Notes: generated by a model from the sequence alone, not told the origin. A stretch of DNA of 64,000 nucleotides from Solirubrobacter pauli (GCF_003633755.1 NZ_RBIL01000001.1:605426-669425); one strand, 5' to 3'; positions 53,450 through 62,284 are shown, numbered from the stretch's first letter. Program-made: numbers and translations.

Positions 53450-54120
53450 CACGCCACCTGCGCATTCCGAAGCTTGCAGCGCGCCCGCTGCAGCGCGTTG
53501 TTGACCGCCCGGACGCCGACATGAAGCGTCTCGGCAATTTCATGATGCGTGTGATCCGTGGTGGCCAGTGCCAGCGCGCGACGCTCGAGCGGAGAGAGCG
53601 CCCGGCCACGGCGAGCCACGAGGCGCAGCTGCTCGCGAGAGATCACTTTTGTCACCGGATCATCGTCGGGCGGGCCGACGAGCTGCATCGCCACCGGCGT
53701 TCGACGCGTCTGCTTGCGGGCGACCGCACTCGCCCATGGGGATTGGGAGCGCTGCGGGTGCTCGTCCAACGCGTCAATCGACGCTGCAAGAGTAAGCAAG
53801 AGGTGCTTGCGTGCCCGTGCCGCCTGAACGACGGTTCGCGCCTCACGGGTCGCGCACATCCAGGCGAAGCTGCTGAACGGCACCCCGCGGGCGGGCTCCC
53901 ACCGCGGCGTTGCGTCAAGGATGGCCATCCGCGCCTCCTGCGCCAGGTCCTCTGGCTCGGCGCCGGGGACGAAGTAGCGGGAAGCGATGGTGCGCACCAT
54001 CGGCTCGTACAACTTGAGCAGCCGGTGCTGGGCTGCGCGATCCCCTGCCCCGGCGGCGGCGATGAGTCGTCGTTCGAAGCCCGACGTGGGGAGCGGTTGG
54101 GTGCGGGTGTCACGTGCCAT
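53449..54120 (-). CDS. Sigma-70-family factor on the element
   Basis: A 223-residue sigma factor. Region 2 runs about 35–105 (LLKLYEPMVRTIASRYFVPG, DLAQEARMAILDATPRWEP, then VPFSSFAWMCATREA). Region 4 runs about 165–215 (ALSPLERRALALATTDHTHH, EIAETLHVGVRAVNNALQRA). The layout is like SigH/ECF-type factors. It is coupled to the excisionase-like gene downstream. No anti-sigma gene is next to it. It might switch on the element's own promoters; its binding motif is unknown. Confidence 0.85.
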   Translation of the reverse strand: MARDTRTQPLPTSGFERRLIAAAGAGDRAAQHRLLKLYEPMVRTIASRYFVPGAEPEDLAQEARMAILDATPRWEPARGVPFSSFAWMCATREARTVVQAARARKHLLLTLAASIDALDEHPQRSQSPWASAVARKQTRRTPVAMQLVGPPDDDPVTKVISREQLRLVARRGRALSPLERRALALATTDHTHHEIAETLHVGVRAVNNALQRARCKLRNAQVA

Positions 54121-54208
54121 GCCTTCCGACCGTAAGCACGGGCTTTGACGATTCCGGGGGTCACGTCGTCCGGCAGGCGCCGGTCATTCGGACCGCAATC
54201 TGGAAGCC

Positions 54209-55534
54209 ATGACGCAAGTCCCGCTCCACGCCATTGGAGCGTCCGAGGATCTCGGACCGCTGCTCAGAGTCAGGGTCGAAGCGCCCGACGGCGCGAGCCT
54301 CGTGAGCGTTCCAGCCGACGAACCCATCAACGTGTTCGTCGCGGATCTGGCCGAGGCCCTTGCCGTCACGCCAGCGGATGCGCACTGGTCCTTTGGCCCC
54401 AGCTCGGACTCCGTGTTCGACCGTCGCATGTCGCTCGGAGAGCTCGGGGTACGAGACGGAGACGTGCTCGTCATGCGGCGTCTGCAGCCCGCCGCCACCT
54501 CGCAGGAGTTCGCGTGCTCGCTCCACGCCCGCACGCAACTCACCCTGCCGGCTCGATTGACTCCCGCCGAACGGGCCGGCATCGCGCTCCGCGAGTCCAT
54601 GCGACACGGACCGTCACACGGAGCGCCTCAACCGAACGAGACGGCGGCCGACCCTGAAGTGCTGTCGCTGCCCACGCGGACTCCGCTCTGGCGGCGGATG
54701 CGGAGTGCCTGGGCCGCGAGCGACTATGAGCGCCGTCTCGATGAGCGGATCACCGCACCACGGCTTGCCCAATGCGCCACCATCGCGGTCTTGTCGCCCA
54801 AGGGCGGTCCCGGCAAGACCACGGTGACCGCGCTGCTCGGCTCGCTGCTCGCGTACCTACGGAGCGACCGCGTCATCGCGGTCGACGCGAATCCCGACTT
54901 CGGATCGCTCGGCCGGCGCCTCACTCCCCAGCACGACGTGTTCCTCGACGACCTGCTGCATGGGTGCCTGTGCGACTCCGCTCTGTCGGCAGCAGCCTTC
55001 GACGGCGCTCTTGGTCGCGGTCCGGACGGCCTGATGGTGGCGCCGGCGCCGACTGATCCGCAGCGCGCCAGCGCGCTCGACGAGGACGCCTACCGCGCAT
55101 TGTTCACTCGCCTCGCGACGTTCGCCGGTGCGCTCGTGCTGGACTGCGGCACCGGCCTGGACGCGCCTCCGGCCCGTGCGGCCCTCGCCCGCGCGGATCA
55201 AGTCGTCCTCCTCACGGACGCCGAACCTGACACGGCAAGCCTGGTTTGGGAAGCCGCTACCTGGCTGCGCGACGTGGCGCCACCGCTGGTGTTGGTCGTC
55301 AACAAGCACGAGCCGCGCTCCGAGCTCAACGTTGAGACGTTCGGTCAGGCGATCCCGTTCGCACGCGGGCTGATCACGATCCCACGCGAGGATGCCGCCG
55401 CCACGCTCCTCCGAAGTGGCCGTTTCAGCTGGTCGCAAGCGGCTCCAGGCTGGCGGATCCGTGTGCGCGAGCTGGCCGCGTTGTTGACCGCCGACTGGCC
55501 GGGTCTCGGTCTCGAGGCGAGCCGACGTCGCTGA
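54209..55534 (+). CDS. Ubiquitin-like (YukD/EccD) domain fused to MinD/ParA-type ATPase
   Basis: A 441-residue fusion. Residues about 18–92 look like the YukD/EccD ubiquitin-like fold of type VII secretion (LLRVRVEAPDGASLVSVPAD, then SLGELGVRDGDVLVMRRL). A linker (about 95–185) leads to a MinD/ParA-type ATPase with the deviant Walker A SPKGGPGKTT at 196–205, VDANPD at 225–230, and LVLDCGTGLD and LLTDAEPD farther on. Such ATPases position or assemble surface machinery, and EspI in ESX systems has a similar ATPase. No EccC, EccB or WXG100 gene is seen here. GGAAG precedes the ATG. It is divergent from the sigma gene. Confidence 0.8.
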   Translation: MTQVPLHAIGASEDLGPLLRVRVEAPDGASLVSVPADEPINVFVADLAEALAVTPADAHWSFGPSSDSVFDRRMSLGELGVRDGDVLVMRRLQPAATSQEFACSLHARTQLTLPARLTPAERAGIALRESMRHGPSHGAPQPNETAADPEVLSLPTRTPLWRRMRSAWAASDYERRLDERITAPRLAQCATIAVLSPKGGPGKTTVTALLGSLLAYLRSDRVIAVDANPDFGSLGRRLTPQHDVFLDDLLHGCLCDSALSAAAFDGALGRGPDGLMVAPAPTDPQRASALDEDAYRALFTRLATFAGALVLDCGTGLDAPPARAALARADQVVLLTDAEPDTASLVWEAATWLRDVAPPLVLVVNKHEPRSELNVETFGQAIPFARGLITIPREDAAATLLRSGRFSWSQAAPGWRIRVRELAALLTADWPGLGLEASRRR

Positions 55535-55542
55535 CGCGGCGG

Positions 55543-55580
55543 TTTGCAACGAGATTGCACATTCTTCGCAACGAGACTGC
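55543..55580 (+). promoter_or_regulatory. Two direct repeats TTYGCAACGAGAYTGC
   Basis: The 16-base unit occurs at 55543–55558 and 55565–55580, 22 bases apart (two helical turns), with one internal C/T difference in each variable place. It lies just after the ATPase stop and before the next gene. The GCAAC part resembles ECF -35 elements. It may be an operator or a sigma-dependent promoter pair. Confidence 0.5.
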
Positions 55581-55664
55581 TTCATCCAGCGGATTCACGT
55601 CTGCCTGCCGCGGAGGACGCTCGCGCCCGAGGTACCGTCGCTACAACCTGACCCGCTAGGACCA

Positions 55665-56345
55665 ATGAGTGCCGACCTCTACCTCGAGCTTCTGCTTGTG
55701 GGCATCCTCGCCACGGCGGTTGCCTTGGGCGCCGTCACGGCGGTGATCCTCGTGAGCCGCAGCGCCCGCGACCGCCGGGTGGCGACATCGGTGCCTGAGG
55801 TTTGGCCCGTCCACAAGCCGCGCGCCCAGCTCGGCTCTACGGCGCGCCTCGCGAAGCTGCTTGATCGAAGTCGGCGCCTGGCCGCAGCGGAGGCGCACGT
55901 CGGACGCGAGTTCGAGCTAATCCAGCGCTCCGGCTGGATGGTCGAACGCAACGTCGTGACCGGCGCTCATCGAGTTCCGTTCGTCGTGCTGGGGCCAGGC
56001 GGTCTCTTCGCGATCTGCGCGACCGACGGCGCGTGGACGATGCAGGACCTCGCGGCGCTTGCGGCGGCCGGCGGCGAGCTGCGCGCGACGCTGCCGGACT
56101 ATCGCGGACCCGTGACGGCGGTCGTCTGCATCGCGTTCGACGACGCCGAGCCGCGGTCCTGGCACTCGCCCAGTGTCGGCGGCGGCTGGGTGGTCGGCGT
56201 AGAGCGACTGCGTGAGTGGCTCCACGCATGCAGGTGTGAAGACGGGTTCTCGCGCGAGGACATCGCGAGCCTCCACTCCGCCGCGGGTCCGCATTGGCAG
56301 CGCCACTCGATCCTCCGTCTGCCGCCGGTTCAGAACGTGGGCTGA
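55665..56345 (+). CDS. Membrane protein with NERD-like domain
   Basis: A 226-residue protein. One N-terminal membrane helix (about 8–31) and a basic helical linker are followed by a compact domain with GREFELIQRSGWMVERNVVT and VPFVVLGPGGLFAIC, which resembles the nuclease-related NERD fold. The invariant acidic/Lys catalytic residues of NERD are not clear, so nuclease activity is doubtful. It lies in the element cargo after the ATPase fusion. The start is ATG at 55665 with AGGA a few bases upstream. The family call is tentative. Confidence 0.5.
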   Translation: MSADLYLELLLVGILATAVALGAVTAVILVSRSARDRRVATSVPEVWPVHKPRAQLGSTARLAKLLDRSRRLAAAEAHVGREFELIQRSGWMVERNVVTGAHRVPFVVLGPGGLFAICATDGAWTMQDLAALAAAGGELRATLPDYRGPVTAVVCIAFDDAEPRSWHSPSVGGGWVVGVERLREWLHACRCEDGFSREDIASLHSAAGPHWQRHSILRLPPVQNVG

Positions 56346-56551
56346 CTGGGGCGCGATGTCATCGCACGAACATCACGAGCACCGCCGAGATCGCAGCTGC
56401 CAACAAGGACGGCGGATCGCTCAGTGATCCTCCGCGCGACGGTCCGAACGGTGCAAAGATTCCGAGCCGGGAGAGCAATGGCGGCCTTGTCGTATCGAAG
56501 GCAGGACAACTCGGCGCGGAGGTCGCTCGCGACTGCCGCCTAGGTGTGTAG

Positions 56552-57880
56552 ATGGCCGCGATCACACCGCCGACTGAGCTGGAACGCCTCGCGCATGAGC
56601 GAGACGGGCTGGTCGCGTGGCTGGCACGAGAGTTCGCCCAGGCCCTCTCCATCGAAGACGCCGAGGACATCGTGTCTGAGGCACTGCCCGGGCTCGCCAA
56701 CGATCCTTCGTTGCCCGCCACCGGCCGTCGGCGGCGCGTCTATCTCCGGCGCGCGCTGCAGCGGGATGCGATCGACGAGCTCCGCCGGCGTCACGGCCGC
56801 GCGCTTCGTGATGGTCCGCGACAACTGCTCCCGCTCGAGCGCGCCGTAGCCCTCGCTGACCCCAGCGCCGCCCCAGAGCAGCATCTCGAGGAGCAGCAGG
56901 CCGCCGTCGAGCGACAAGCGGTCGTCGGGCGGACGATGGCTCGACTTCGGCCCGAGGACGCGGAGGTCCTTCGCCTCAAGTACCTCGAAGGGCGCGCCCC
57001 GGACGAGATCGCCGCCGAGCTCGGGATCACACGCACCCAGTACGAGCGTCGGCTCGCGCGTGCCGGAGCGAACGGCGTCGACGCGCTAAGCACCGCCGAG
57101 GGCAGCTCTGCGTGCAAGTCGGCTCGGCAGATGCTCGCGGTCGACGGCCACCGCTCTCGCGACGAGATCGAGCGGTTGGACGTCCATCTTCTGGACTGCC
57201 TGCACTGCCGGGCGTTCGCTTTGCGGGCGAGAGGCCTTCTGGAGGCCGCGACGCTTCCGCTCGTCGGCGTACTCGAGCGAGCTGCAGCACGCCTCGGATC
57301 GATCCTCGGTCGCGGCGGCGAGCCTGCCCTTCACGACGCCCGGGACGTCGCGCTCGCCGGCGGCTCTGCCGTTGGCGCCGGCACCGCGGTGGGTGTCGGT
57401 CTAGGCACGAAGATGGCGGTTAGCTGCGCGGGCGTCGCGATCGCAGCCGTCTGCGCCGGTCCCATCGCGCACGAGCTGGCTCCCAAGCCGAATCCCGCAC
57501 AAGCGGAACAGCAGCAGAGCGCGACCAAACGGACGAAGCCCCGGGCAACGCCGACGACGGCTCCCGCGACGCCGACTCCGACCGTCACCGTGAGCCAGCC
57601 GGTGTCGACTCCCACCGCTGCACCGACTGCGAGGCCGAAGAAGCGCGCGCAGCGGCCGCGCTCCACGGCTAAGGAACGACGTCAACGCGCGAAGGCTGCG
57701 GCTGCCAAGGAGTTCGGGCCCGAGTCGGCCACGCCGGATGTCTCGGCCGCGGCCAAGGCGTCCGCCGCGACCGCAACCACCACATCGAGCGCCTCACCGC
57801 CGCCGCCACCCCCGCCGAAGCCGGCGTCCACTTCCAAGGGTCCGACGAGCTCATCGTTCAGCGGAGAGTTCCGCCCATGA
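56552..57880 (+). CDS. Sigma factor fused to ZAS anti-sigma, membrane helix and extracellular tail
   Basis: A 442-residue single polypeptide. Sigma region 2 is at about 20–85 (DAEDIVSEALPGL, RALQRDAIDELRRR) and region 4 at about 125–172 (LRPEDAEVLRLKYLEGRAPD, EIAAELGITRTQYERRL). A zinc anti-sigma (ZAS) motif follows: Cys188, His212, Cys216 and Cys219. A membrane helix spans about 287–308, and the remaining ~135 residues are a Pro/Thr/Ala/Lys-rich outside tail. A membrane-tethered sigma factor would need cleavage or a signal to be released. The next gene overlaps its stop (ATGA). Confidence 0.82.
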   Translation: MAAITPPTELERLAHERDGLVAWLAREFAQALSIEDAEDIVSEALPGLANDPSLPATGRRRRVYLRRALQRDAIDELRRRHGRALRDGPRQLLPLERAVALADPSAAPEQHLEEQQAAVERQAVVGRTMARLRPEDAEVLRLKYLEGRAPDEIAAELGITRTQYERRLARAGANGVDALSTAEGSSACKSARQMLAVDGHRSRDEIERLDVHLLDCLHCRAFALRARGLLEAATLPLVGVLERAAARLGSILGRGGEPALHDARDVALAGGSAVGAGTAVGVGLGTKMAVSCAGVAIAAVCAGPIAHELAPKPNPAQAEQQQSATKRTKPRATPTTAPATPTPTVTVSQPVSTPTAAPTARPKKRAQRPRSTAKERRQRAKAAAAKEFGPESATPDVSAAAKASAATATTTSSASPPPPPPPKPASTSKGPTSSSFSGEFRP

Positions 57881-59553
57881 AACTGGCTCTGTGTGGAGTG
57901 CTCTGCGCGGCGGGTGTATGGGCCACGGTCAGTGCCGCGGAGGTTCACGCCGGCACCGCGACCATCCACCAATGCGCTGGACCGGCAGGGCAGATCGCCG
58001 CCACCGACATGGTGCGCGCTCCGGACGTGTCGCGGATGGAGGTCAGCATGGCGTGCGGGGTCCCGGGCGCCGACTGGCAGATCCGCCTCCGCCGCGGCGG
58101 TCCGGGGTTTGATCCCGCGAACCCCAGCGAGGTGCTGATCACCGGACCAGCAGGGACGGTGATCTCGGGTGGTCGAATCGAGAGGCAACTCTTCGGCTAC
58201 GTGTACAGCACCGCCGTCGGCCAGGCGACCTGGGGATTCGGGTACCGGTTGTCCGACGCCGAACGACGATTGATCGAGCGGTGCGGCACCGAATGGCCCT
58301 ACGAGGGTCAGCTCGAGACGTGTGGTCCAGCAGCCGGTGGGTGGTGGCAGTTCCCGACGACGGCTGTCGACCTGCCGACGGCGCCCACACCCGTCGTTCG
58401 CATCGGGTTCGGCTGCTACCGCAACGGGAGCAACTGCCAAGGGCCGCTCAGGGATGAGTTCCTCGGCATCAGGCGGATGACCCTGCGCGTTGCCGACGTC
58501 GCGGCTCCAGTGGTCACCGGGGCTGTCGGACCGCTCGCCGCGGACGAACCTGTGCGTACTCGGATGCTGTCGATCAACGCGTCAGATGTCGGGCTCGGGC
58601 TGTACCGGCTGATCGTGAGCGTGGACGGCCGGGTGACGGAGACCCAGTGGTTCGAGCCTGCTGCGACCGCATGCCGTGACGCCGACCCGAACACCGCCGA
58701 CCCCTACGAGTTCAACGCTGCGACCGCATGCCCCACCGTCTCATCCTCGCGGACGTTCCACCTGTCGTCTCTGCCGGCGAGCGGCATGCACCAGGTGCGC
58801 GTCGACGTCGAGGACGCTTCGGGCAACCGCACTGCGGCCGTCGATCGCGTTGCGACGTTCGCGTTGCCGTCGGACGGGTTGCGCTGTCCGACCGCCGGGT
58901 GTGTCCGGCCACCGCCGAGACCGAACGGCGTCAACGCTTCGCCCTCTGCGACGCTCGCCATCTCCGGCAAGCGAACGCTTCGGCTGAACTACGGGCGTAA
59001 GGCGACCGTGAGCGGACGGTTGGTCAACTCGGCGGGCCTTCCGATCGCCGCGGCCCAGCTCGAGGTCTCGCAGCGCGTGACCGGATCTTCGGCGTGGACC
59101 CCAGCCGGGCAGGTGCAGACCGACGCCGGCGGACGTTTCCGCTACGTCGGGACCAAGGGGGCCTCGCGCGTCCTCGCGGTCCAGTACCGCCCGACGCTGG
59201 ACGCGTCAGACGTCGGGACAACCGCCCAGGTGACCGTACGAGTACGAGCTGGCGTGACGATGACGCTTCGCCCGAAGACGGTCAACCCGGGCGGCACGGT
59301 TCGCGTGCGTGGTCGACTCCTCGGCGAGGGCGTACAAGCCGGGACGCTGGTCGAGCTGCAAGCGATGGACGGTCGCGAATGGCGCACGTTCAAGACGTTG
59401 CCGGTCAAGCGAGGGCGTTTCGCCTATCGCTACCGCTTCCGTCATACGTCGGGAGGTGCACGGTTCCTGTGGCGGATCCACGTGCGCGCGCAAGCCGGCC
59501 TCCCCTACTCTGCGGGCACCTCGCGAGCCGCCTGGGTGTCGGTCCGGCCGTGA
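57877..59553 (+). CDS. Secreted Cys-containing surface protein with Ig-like repeats
   Basis: A 558-residue exported protein. The signal peptide is about 1–25 (MKLALCGVLCAAGVWATVSA). The N-terminal ~180 residues hold scattered Cys; a middle part (DVAAPVVTGAVGPL… NASDVGLGLYRLIVSVDGRV) and EDASGNRT are Ig/fibronectin-like; the C-terminal third has two beta repeats beginning GRKATVSGRLVN and GGTVRVRGRLLG. No LPXTG or membrane anchor is seen, so it may be secreted or loosely attached. The start overlaps the sigma-fusion stop. Family unknown. Confidence 0.7.
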   Translation: MKLALCGVLCAAGVWATVSAAEVHAGTATIHQCAGPAGQIAATDMVRAPDVSRMEVSMACGVPGADWQIRLRRGGPGFDPANPSEVLITGPAGTVISGGRIERQLFGYVYSTAVGQATWGFGYRLSDAERRLIERCGTEWPYEGQLETCGPAAGGWWQFPTTAVDLPTAPTPVVRIGFGCYRNGSNCQGPLRDEFLGIRRMTLRVADVAAPVVTGAVGPLAADEPVRTRMLSINASDVGLGLYRLIVSVDGRVTETQWFEPAATACRDADPNTADPYEFNAATACPTVSSSRTFHLSSLPASGMHQVRVDVEDASGNRTAAVDRVATFALPSDGLRCPTAGCVRPPPRPNGVNASPSATLAISGKRTLRLNYGRKATVSGRLVNSAGLPIAAAQLEVSQRVTGSSAWTPAGQVQTDAGGRFRYVGTKGASRVLAVQYRPTLDASDVGTTAQVTVRVRAGVTMTLRPKTVNPGGTVRVRGRLLGEGVQAGTLVELQAMDGREWRTFKTLPVKRGRFAYRYRFRHTSGGARFLWRIHVRAQAGLPYSAGTSRAAWVSVRP

Positions 59554-60770
59554 AGCTCGCGCCACTCGCCGCCGTCCTCCTGGTGGGAGCGTCCGCTGCC
59601 AAAGCTGAGGCGAGCGAGCTGACGATGACTGCGCAGGCTGTCTTCGCGCGCGGCGAGTTCCTCACACAGGCGCCCGCTCCGCCCTCACAAGGCGTGCTGT
59701 GCTTGGTCGACTCAGGGGTCGACGTGAACCCCGACACGGAATCGATCGTCTTGAGCCGGGAATCGGTTTTGGGTGGCACGGCCGACGACGTCACTGCATA
59801 CAACCACGGCACGTACGTCGCGATGGTCGCCGGGGCAAGCGCGAACGGTTGGGGCATGGTCGGCGCGTGGCCTGGGCTCAGCGTACTCTCGGTGCGAGCG
59901 CTTCCGGAGGGAACCGACAACCTGAGCGGCGACGCGTACCGCGACGGCATCTTGAGCTGCCGCCAGGCGAAGCGCTCGCGCGGGCTGGACGTCAAGGTCA
60001 TCGAGCTGGCGCTCGGAGGGCCGATGGAAGGCCGTACACCAGCCGAGCTCGCGGACCTCAACGAAGCCATCGCCCGCGCCCGCGCCGACGAGATCAGCGT
60101 CGTCTCTGCGGCCGGGAACGACGGCGGCCCGGTCAACGTCCCGGCGGCGCTTCCTGGCGTGCTCGCGGTGGCTGCTGCTGCGCGCGACGGAGGGCTGTGT
60201 GCGTTCTCGTCCCGTGGAGCAGAGGTAGACGTCACTGCCCTGGGATGCGGGATGGACGTCGCCCAGGTTCCGAACGGGGATGCGGGCATCGGGGAGAGCA
60301 CCAGCCTCGCCTCAGCGTATGTCGCGGGTGTGCTGACCGCTCTGCGCTCGTTCCGTCCCGACCTGACCGCCGCGCAGGCGGAAGCTGCGCTGGCCAGTTC
60401 GCCCGGTGGGCGGTTCGATGCCGCCGCTGCGTTCCGCGCTGCTGGCCTCGGATCCCTCGTCGACGCGTACGTTCCTCCGCAGCCTCCGCCGGCTCCCCAA
60501 CCGGCTGCCTGCAACGCAGCCACCGCGATCTGTGTGTCTCCGCGCGTGTCCCGCGCCACGAAGCACGGGCGCCGGGTCACGATTCGGCTCGCGACCATGC
60601 CCAAGGGCGTGAAGACACTCGTGCGTGTTGACGGGCGGCGGCGCTATGAGGGACGATCGAAACGCATCGTGCTCAAGGTTCGACGATTCAAGACCATCAG
60701 TCTCCGGTTCGTCGCGAAGGGGCGAACGCCGTCCGCCGCGGTGGTCCTTCGACCACGGCAGTTCCGCTAG
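59550..60770 (+). CDS. Secreted subtilisin-like serine protease (S8)
   Basis: A 406-residue exported protease. Signal peptide about 1–21; catalytic Asp54 in CLVDSGVD, His86 in YNHGTYVAMVAG, oxyanion Asn190 in SAAGND, and Ser252 in STSLASAYVAG. The triad is complete, and the Ser motif differs from the common GTSMAAPHVAG. A Pro-rich linker (about 315–330) precedes a basic C-terminal beta domain of ~75 residues. No propeptide of normal length is obvious. The GTG start overlaps the previous stop. It may process the tail of the sigma fusion or the neighbouring surface proteins; this is inferred. Confidence 0.87.
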   Translation: MKLAPLAAVLLVGASAAKAEASELTMTAQAVFARGEFLTQAPAPPSQGVLCLVDSGVDVNPDTESIVLSRESVLGGTADDVTAYNHGTYVAMVAGASANGWGMVGAWPGLSVLSVRALPEGTDNLSGDAYRDGILSCRQAKRSRGLDVKVIELALGGPMEGRTPAELADLNEAIARARADEISVVSAAGNDGGPVNVPAALPGVLAVAAAARDGGLCAFSSRGAEVDVTALGCGMDVAQVPNGDAGIGESTSLASAYVAGVLTALRSFRPDLTAAQAEAALASSPGGRFDAAAAFRAAGLGSLVDAYVPPQPPPAPQPAACNAATAICVSPRVSRATKHGRRVTIRLATMPKGVKTLVRVDGRRRYEGRSKRIVLKVRRFKTISLRFVAKGRTPSAAVVLRPRQFR

Positions 60771-62284
60771 TGCCAAGGTGCGCCCGGATCGGGGTGGCGG
60801 TGGTGGGAGCGGCCGCGCTGTCCTTCCCGGCGCATGCCCGAGCCGGCACGTACGAGGTCGTCGCGTGCGCTGCTGCGCAGGGCGCCAACCGAGCCTGGGT
60901 TCCGTTCAACACCGACGCCTCCGGCCTGGTGACGGAGGACGGCTGTGCGGCCGTGATGGGCGGCGCCGCGGACGGGCTGTCGTCGCGTGATCGGGTCCCC
61001 GCCCCGCCGAACGCCGTCGCCGGCACTGAGGCGGGATGGAGGTTCCCGGCACCTCCGGGAACGGCGATCTCGCGGATCACAGCGCAGTACTACTTGGGGC
61101 AGTTCAGCTCCGGCGAGTGGCTCCCGTTCCTGCGGACCGCTGACGGCACCGTCCTGGATAGCTGTGTCCCCGCCAGTGGACAGACGCGATGCGAGCGTGG
61201 AGCGAGTGCGTTCGACCCGCTCGGGCCTTCCTCGTCGTTCGCCGTCAACACGTCGGCCGTCGAGGCCGGTGTCCGTTGTGCAGCTCCCTCGGGCACCTGC
61301 GGCAACGGCGTCGGCCTCAACGCGGCGTGGATGGCGATGTACTCGGCGCGGGTGCAGATCAATGACCTCCTCCTTCCTTCACTCGTGGCACCCACGGGCT
61401 CGTTGTGGGCAGACGGCTTCCAGTCAGGCGCGAGATCGGCAACTGTGGCTGCCACGGACAACACCGGCATTCGCTCGACGTGGATCGCCATCGACGACAC
61501 GCGCCGCAGCTCTGCCACCCGCAACTGCGACTACACGCGCACGATTCCGTGTACCAACGAGACCGGAGCGACCCTCAGTCTCGATACGCGGACGATTCCG
61601 GACGGCGCCCACCTCGCCACCGTAGGAGCCGACGACGCAGGCGGGAACACGTCAAGCGAGTCGCGCATGATCGTCGTCGACAACACGGCGCCGACAGCTC
61701 CGGTCAATTTGACGCTCGACGGCAACGCCCGCCGCAGCATCAACAGCTTCAATCTCGCTTGGCGGGTCCCCGAAGGACAAGTCGCGCCGATTTCGGCGGC
61801 GCGCTGGTCGCTCTGCCCGCGAGGGAAGTCAACCTCGGCTGAGTGCATCACCGGCCCGGGGACCACGGCCCAGACGCTCGACGGCGTCGCGGCTCCCGCG
61901 ATCGGTGACTGGGATCTGCGTGTCTGGCTCGTGGACGCGGCTGGCAACGCGAATCCGTCAGCTGCGGCCGGCCCCTTGCGGCTCACGCTCCTCGGTCACG
62001 ATCCGCGCGTGCGGATTCGAAGCGTGCGGCGCGCCGGACGCCTCGTGCGAGTCTCAGGGATCACGCGGGCAAGGTCCGGGCGCATTAACGTGCGCGTCGA
62101 GCGTCGGGTCGGCGGACGCACACTCCGTGTGCAAGGCACGGTCCGCATTCGCGACGGCCGCTGGACTCGCCGGCTCCGTCTGACCACGCGGATGGCTCAG
62201 TTCATGCGGCTCAACGCAATCGCTCGATTCGATGCGCAGCAGGGCTACCGTGCAGCGGTGGCTCGCCGCGCCGTCCCGCGGTAG
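60770..62284 (+). CDS. Second secreted surface protein with Ig-like domains
   Basis: A 504-residue exported protein. The signal peptide is about 1–25 (GVAVVGAAALSFPAHARA). The N-terminal part has several Cys (CAAAQ, EDGCAAV, DSCVPASGQTRC); the middle is Ig-like, with the tell-tale VDNTAPTAPVNLTLDG, and the C-terminus is an Arg-rich beta domain (VRIRSVRRAGRLVRVSG). It is similar in layout to the protein at 57877–59553. The start is a GTG that shares its first base with the protease stop (TAGTG). Last gene of the chain; a terminator follows. Confidence 0.7.
   Translation: MPRCARIGVAVVGAAALSFPAHARAGTYEVVACAAAQGANRAWVPFNTDASGLVTEDGCAAVMGGAADGLSSRDRVPAPPNAVAGTEAGWRFPAPPGTAISRITAQYYLGQFSSGEWLPFLRTADGTVLDSCVPASGQTRCERGASAFDPLGPSSSFAVNTSAVEAGVRCAAPSGTCGNGVGLNAAWMAMYSARVQINDLLLPSLVAPTGSLWADGFQSGARSATVAATDNTGIRSTWIAIDDTRRSSATRNCDYTRTIPCTNETGATLSLDTRTIPDGAHLATVGADDAGGNTSSESRMIVVDNTAPTAPVNLTLDGNARRSINSFNLAWRVPEGQVAPISAARWSLCPRGKSTSAECITGPGTTAQTLDGVAAPAIGDWDLRVWLVDAAGNANPSAAAGPLRLTLLGHDPRVRIRSVRRAGRLVRVSGITRARSGRINVRVERRVGGRTLRVQGTVRIRDGRWTRRLRLTTRMAQFMRLNAIARFDAQQGYRAAVARRAVPR

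Noticed and set aside
56346-56551. Short frames between the NERD-like gene and the sigma fusion, including a 23-codon one with many His.
   Set aside because: No RBS, no domain and too short to support; the stretch is treated as an intergenic leader.
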